DNA from: an uncultured Parvularculaceae bacterium
GTDB taxonomy: Bacteria > Pseudomonadota > Alphaproteobacteria > Caulobacterales > Parvularculaceae
Assembly: GCA_947259815.1 (NCBI GenBank)
Contig: CAMYNO010000164.1
Location: 1 to 7,389 of the forward strand
Length of the DNA: 7,389 nucleotides
Reading direction: 5' to 3'
Shown: positions 4,950 to 7,389 of the stretch, one piece after another
Layout: each line of letters opens with the position of its first letter
Numbering within the stretch: the stretch's first letter is position 1
The notes under the pieces: model-generated
Seen by the model: only the letters and a program-made list of their open reading frames with translations
Told to the model about the DNA's origin: nothing
The model's database searches: none
Translations under genes and position numbers: made by a program

Positions 4950-7389
4950 GCGACGATAACAATAAGGTCGGGAACGGCGAGGATGAGGCTGCGCCAATCG
5001 ACGACGATATGTTTTCCAGCGATGAGCCCGTTGACGCCGATGGCGATGAACTCGACGGCGATGACGAAGTTCTCGAACTCGACGAAGCGGATGTCTCGCG
5101 CCGGCGCGCGGCGGACGACCTTGCCGCGCCCCAGCGAAGCGAACCCGCAACTGACATCGAGCGCGACCAAATTGACAAGCCGGGCGGCAGTCTTGCGATG
5201 TCGGCGGTGAAACTTGTCGGCATCGGCTTTGCGGTCGCCGCCTTTGGCGCCATCGGCGCGGCGATTTTCGTCGCCGCCTATCTTGGCAAACTCGCCGAGG
5301 ATTTGCCGCCCTATGGTCAGCTTGCGGAATATGCGCCGCCGGTGACCACGCGGGTCTACGCCGGCGACGGATCGCTGGTTGCGGAATTTGCGCGCGAACG
5401 GCGCCTCTTCGTTCCGATCGAACAGATACCCGACCATGTCACCGGGGCGTTCGTCTCGGCCGAGGACAAGACGTTTTACGAACATACCGGCCTAGATATG
5501 CGCGGTCTCATTCGCGCCCAGATTTCCAATATATCGAACATCATCAATGGCCGCCGCTTAGAAGGCGGATCGACCATCACGCAGCAGGTGGCGAAGAACT
5601 TCCTGCTGACGAGCGAGCAGAAGATCGACCGCAAACTTCGCGAGATGATGATTTCGCGCAAGATGGAAGAGGCCTTCACCAAGGACCATATCCTTGAGCT
5701 TTATCTCAACGAAATTTACCTCGGCAATCGCTCTTACGGCGTTGCGGCGGCGGCGCTGAACTATTTTGACAAGCCCTTGAGCGAGCTTTCCATCGCAGAG
5801 GCCGCCTATCTCGCGGCGATCACCAAGGGTCCGTCAAACTATCATCCCATTGAAAACGAACAGCGCGCTGTGACGCGCCGCAACTGGGTCATCGGGCGTC
5901 TGTTGGAAGACGGCCGCATCACGCAGGAAGAGGCCGACGAAGCCCGCGCCCAACCGCTTGGCGCGCAGATGGCCGACCCGCTTGGCGCGCGCGAATGGAC
6001 GATGGAATATTTCGCCGAGGAAGTCCGTAAACAGATCGTCGATCTTTACGGCGTCGAGGCGTTGTACGATGGCGGGCTGGCAGTGCGAACCTCGGTCGAT
6101 CCGCGGCTGCAACGCGCGGCGGGCAAAGCGCTGCGCCGGTGGCTTGTCGAATATGACCAGCGTCATGGCTGGCGCGGGCCGTTGGCGACGATGGATATCT
6201 CCGCCGGCGGCGAGTGGAACGAGGCCTTCTCCGCACAGATTGCCGAAATGACCAAGACCCGTGCGATCTCCGAAGACCTCGCCCCATGGCGTCCGGCGCT
6301 GGTTCTCAGCGTCGAGAGTTCGCAGGCGACCATCGGCTTCGGCGACGGAACGCAAGGCGTCATTCCGGTCGAACAGCTTTACTGGACACGGGAATATATC
6401 TCGTCGAATGAGCGCGGCCCGGCGATTGAGTCGGTTGGGCAGGTGCTCTCGCCCGGCGACATCATTTACGTCGATGTCGCGCGCGAAATCACCAAGGACG
6501 CAAATGGCGTGCGCACCGTTGCGCCTGATGCGCCCATTCTTGAGGGCGCCTATGCGCTGCGCCAGCCGCCGGCGGTCAATGGCGGCCTGATCGCGATTGA
6601 TCCGCATACCGGACGCGTTCTCGCCATGGTCGGCGGGTTTTCATTCCGCATGTCGGAATTTAACCGCGCCGTGCAGGCTGAACGCCAGCCGGGCTCGACA
6701 TTCAAACCGTTCGTTTATTCGGTCGCCCTCGATAATGGCTATACGCCCTCGACAACGGTTCTCGACGCTCCCTTCGTCGCGCCAGGGGAGAATAGCTGGT
6801 ACAAGCCGGGCAATTATGTCGAGGGACGCTATGGCGGTCTTTCAACGCTCCGTACAGGGATTGAAAAATCACGCAACACCATGACGGCGCGATTGGCGCA
6901 GGATCTCGGTATCGGCCCGATCATGCAATATATCGAGCGCTTTAATCTCTCTGACAATCTGCCGCGCGAGCTGGCGATTTCGCTTGGCTCGGGCGAGACG
7001 ACGCTGGAGCGCATCACCGCCGCCTATTCGATTTTCGTCAATGGCGGCAAGCGGGTTGAGCCGGCGATTATCGACCGGGTCCAGGACCGGACCGGGAAAA
7101 CCATTTTCTCACGCGACAGCCGCATCTGTTCGGTCTGTGACGCACCATTCTGGTATGGACAGGCGGAGCCGCAACTGGTCGATCCGCGCGAACAGGTTCT
7201 TGATCCGCGTACCGCCTATCAGATCACATCAATTCTTGAAGGCGTCGTTATTCGCGGCACCGGCAGCGCCGTACGCCGCGCTTCGAATAAACCGCTTGCC
7301 GGCAAGACCGGCACCACGAACGACTATAAAGATGCGTGGTTTGTCGGCTTTTCGCCTGACCTGGCCGCCGGCGTTTTTGTCGGCTTCGA
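4946..7389 (+). CDS. mrcA: Penicillin-binding protein 1A, bifunctional transglycosylase/transpeptidase, 3' truncated by the window (814 codons seen)
   Basis: Class A PBP that polymerises lipid II into glycan and crosslinks the peptides on the outer face of the inner membrane. An acidic cytoplasmic tail (1-88) precedes one membrane helix (about 90-113). GT51 motifs: SAEDKTFYEHTG (171-182, catalytic E173), EGGSTITQQVAKN (206-218), RKLREM (229-234), and LELYLNEIYLG (250-260). An OB-like insert (PCB_OB type) lies around 425-540 (WRPALVLSV from W448). The transpeptidase domain starts near 546 (GGLIAIDP): STFK 584-587 with nucleophile S584 and K587, SRN 642-644, KTG 787-789. All catalytic motifs are intact; only the C-terminal end is missing. 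ATG 4946 is chosen because an in-frame TGA lies at 4922-4924 with no other ATG between. Downstream of amiC on the same strand, probably one operon; gene name mrcA/ponA by homology. Confidence 0.97.
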   Translation, partial: MSDDNNKVGNGEDEAAPIDDDMFSSDEPVDADGDELDGDDEVLELDEADVSRRRAADDLAAPQRSEPATDIERDQIDKPGGSLAMSAVKLVGIGFAVAAFGAIGAAIFVAAYLGKLAEDLPPYGQLAEYAPPVTTRVYAGDGSLVAEFARERRLFVPIEQIPDHVTGAFVSAEDKTFYEHTGLDMRGLIRAQISNISNIINGRRLEGGSTITQQVAKNFLLTSEQKIDRKLREMMISRKMEEAFTKDHILELYLNEIYLGNRSYGVAAAALNYFDKPLSELSIAEAAYLAAITKGPSNYHPIENEQRAVTRRNWVIGRLLEDGRITQEEADEARAQPLGAQMADPLGAREWTMEYFAEEVRKQIVDLYGVEALYDGGLAVRTSVDPRLQRAAGKALRRWLVEYDQRHGWRGPLATMDISAGGEWNEAFSAQIAEMTKTRAISEDLAPWRPALVLSVESSQATIGFGDGTQGVIPVEQLYWTREYISSNERGPAIESVGQVLSPGDIIYVDVAREITKDANGVRTVAPDAPILEGAYALRQPPAVNGGLIAIDPHTGRVLAMVGGFSFRMSEFNRAVQAERQPGSTFKPFVYSVALDNGYTPSTTVLDAPFVAPGENSWYKPGNYVEGRYGGLSTLRTGIEKSRNTMTARLAQDLGIGPIMQYIERFNLSDNLPRELAISLGSGETTLERITAAYSIFVNGGKRVEPAIIDRVQDRTGKTIFSRDSRICSVCDAPFWYGQAEPQLVDPREQVLDPRTAYQITSILEGVVIRGTGSAVRRASNKPLAGKTGTTNDYKDAWFVGFSPDLAAGVFVGF

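Noticed and set aside
5834..6607. Minus-strand frame of 257 codons
   Set aside because: Antisense to PBP1A codons in a GC-rich gene, where long shadow frames are expected; no recognisable motif and it covers the OB/transpeptidase coding region.

Overview
The window looks like a chromosomal housekeeping region of an alphaproteobacterium. The evidence is an RNase E with an insertion inside its S1 domain and a C-terminal GWW motif, both typical of that class, and the order rne (divergent) - amidase - PBP1A, which from memory recurs in many alphaproteobacteria. The DNA is GC-rich. I cannot name the genus; the style would fit the Hyphomonadaceae/Parvularculales/Rhizobiales range. I see no mobile element, CRISPR array, tRNA or rRNA.

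Layout. Bases 77-2896 (minus strand) hold rne, encoding a complete 939-residue RNase E. Bases 2897-3490 are a 594-base divergent intergenic region that must contain the rne leader and promoter and the amidase promoter. Bases 3491-4780 (plus) hold amiC, a secreted AMIN-Amidase_3 N-acetylmuramoyl-L-alanine amidase. After a 165-base gap, bases 4946-7389 (plus) hold mrcA/ponA, a class A penicillin-binding protein (PBP1A) cut by the window end shortly after its KTG motif.

How the genes work together. AmiC cuts the stem peptide from N-acetylmuramic acid, and PBP1A polymerises and crosslinks the glycan. They are co-directional and probably one cell-wall remodelling operon. RNase E is the scaffold and main endonuclease of the RNA degradosome. 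It is transcribed away from them and shares only the intergenic region.

Most interesting points. (1) The rne Shine-Dalgarno sequence lies inside a perfect 8-bp hairpin just before the start codon, and the leader carries further copies of the 7-mer able to pair with it. This would suit feedback control of rne. (2) An 18-codon leader ORF with a strong ribosome-binding site ends in an ATGA overlap with the mrcA start, which has no good site of its own, suggesting translational coupling. (3) The intergenic region has a dense cluster of GANTC (CcrM-type) sites and a 12-bp perfect palindrome. (4) RNase E carries a roughly 165-residue, about half-acidic block inside its S1 domain and a block-charged tail. 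(5) PBP1A has an unusually long acidic cytoplasmic tail. I did not find a clearly new multi-gene system; the best candidates for undescribed biology are the two leader regions.
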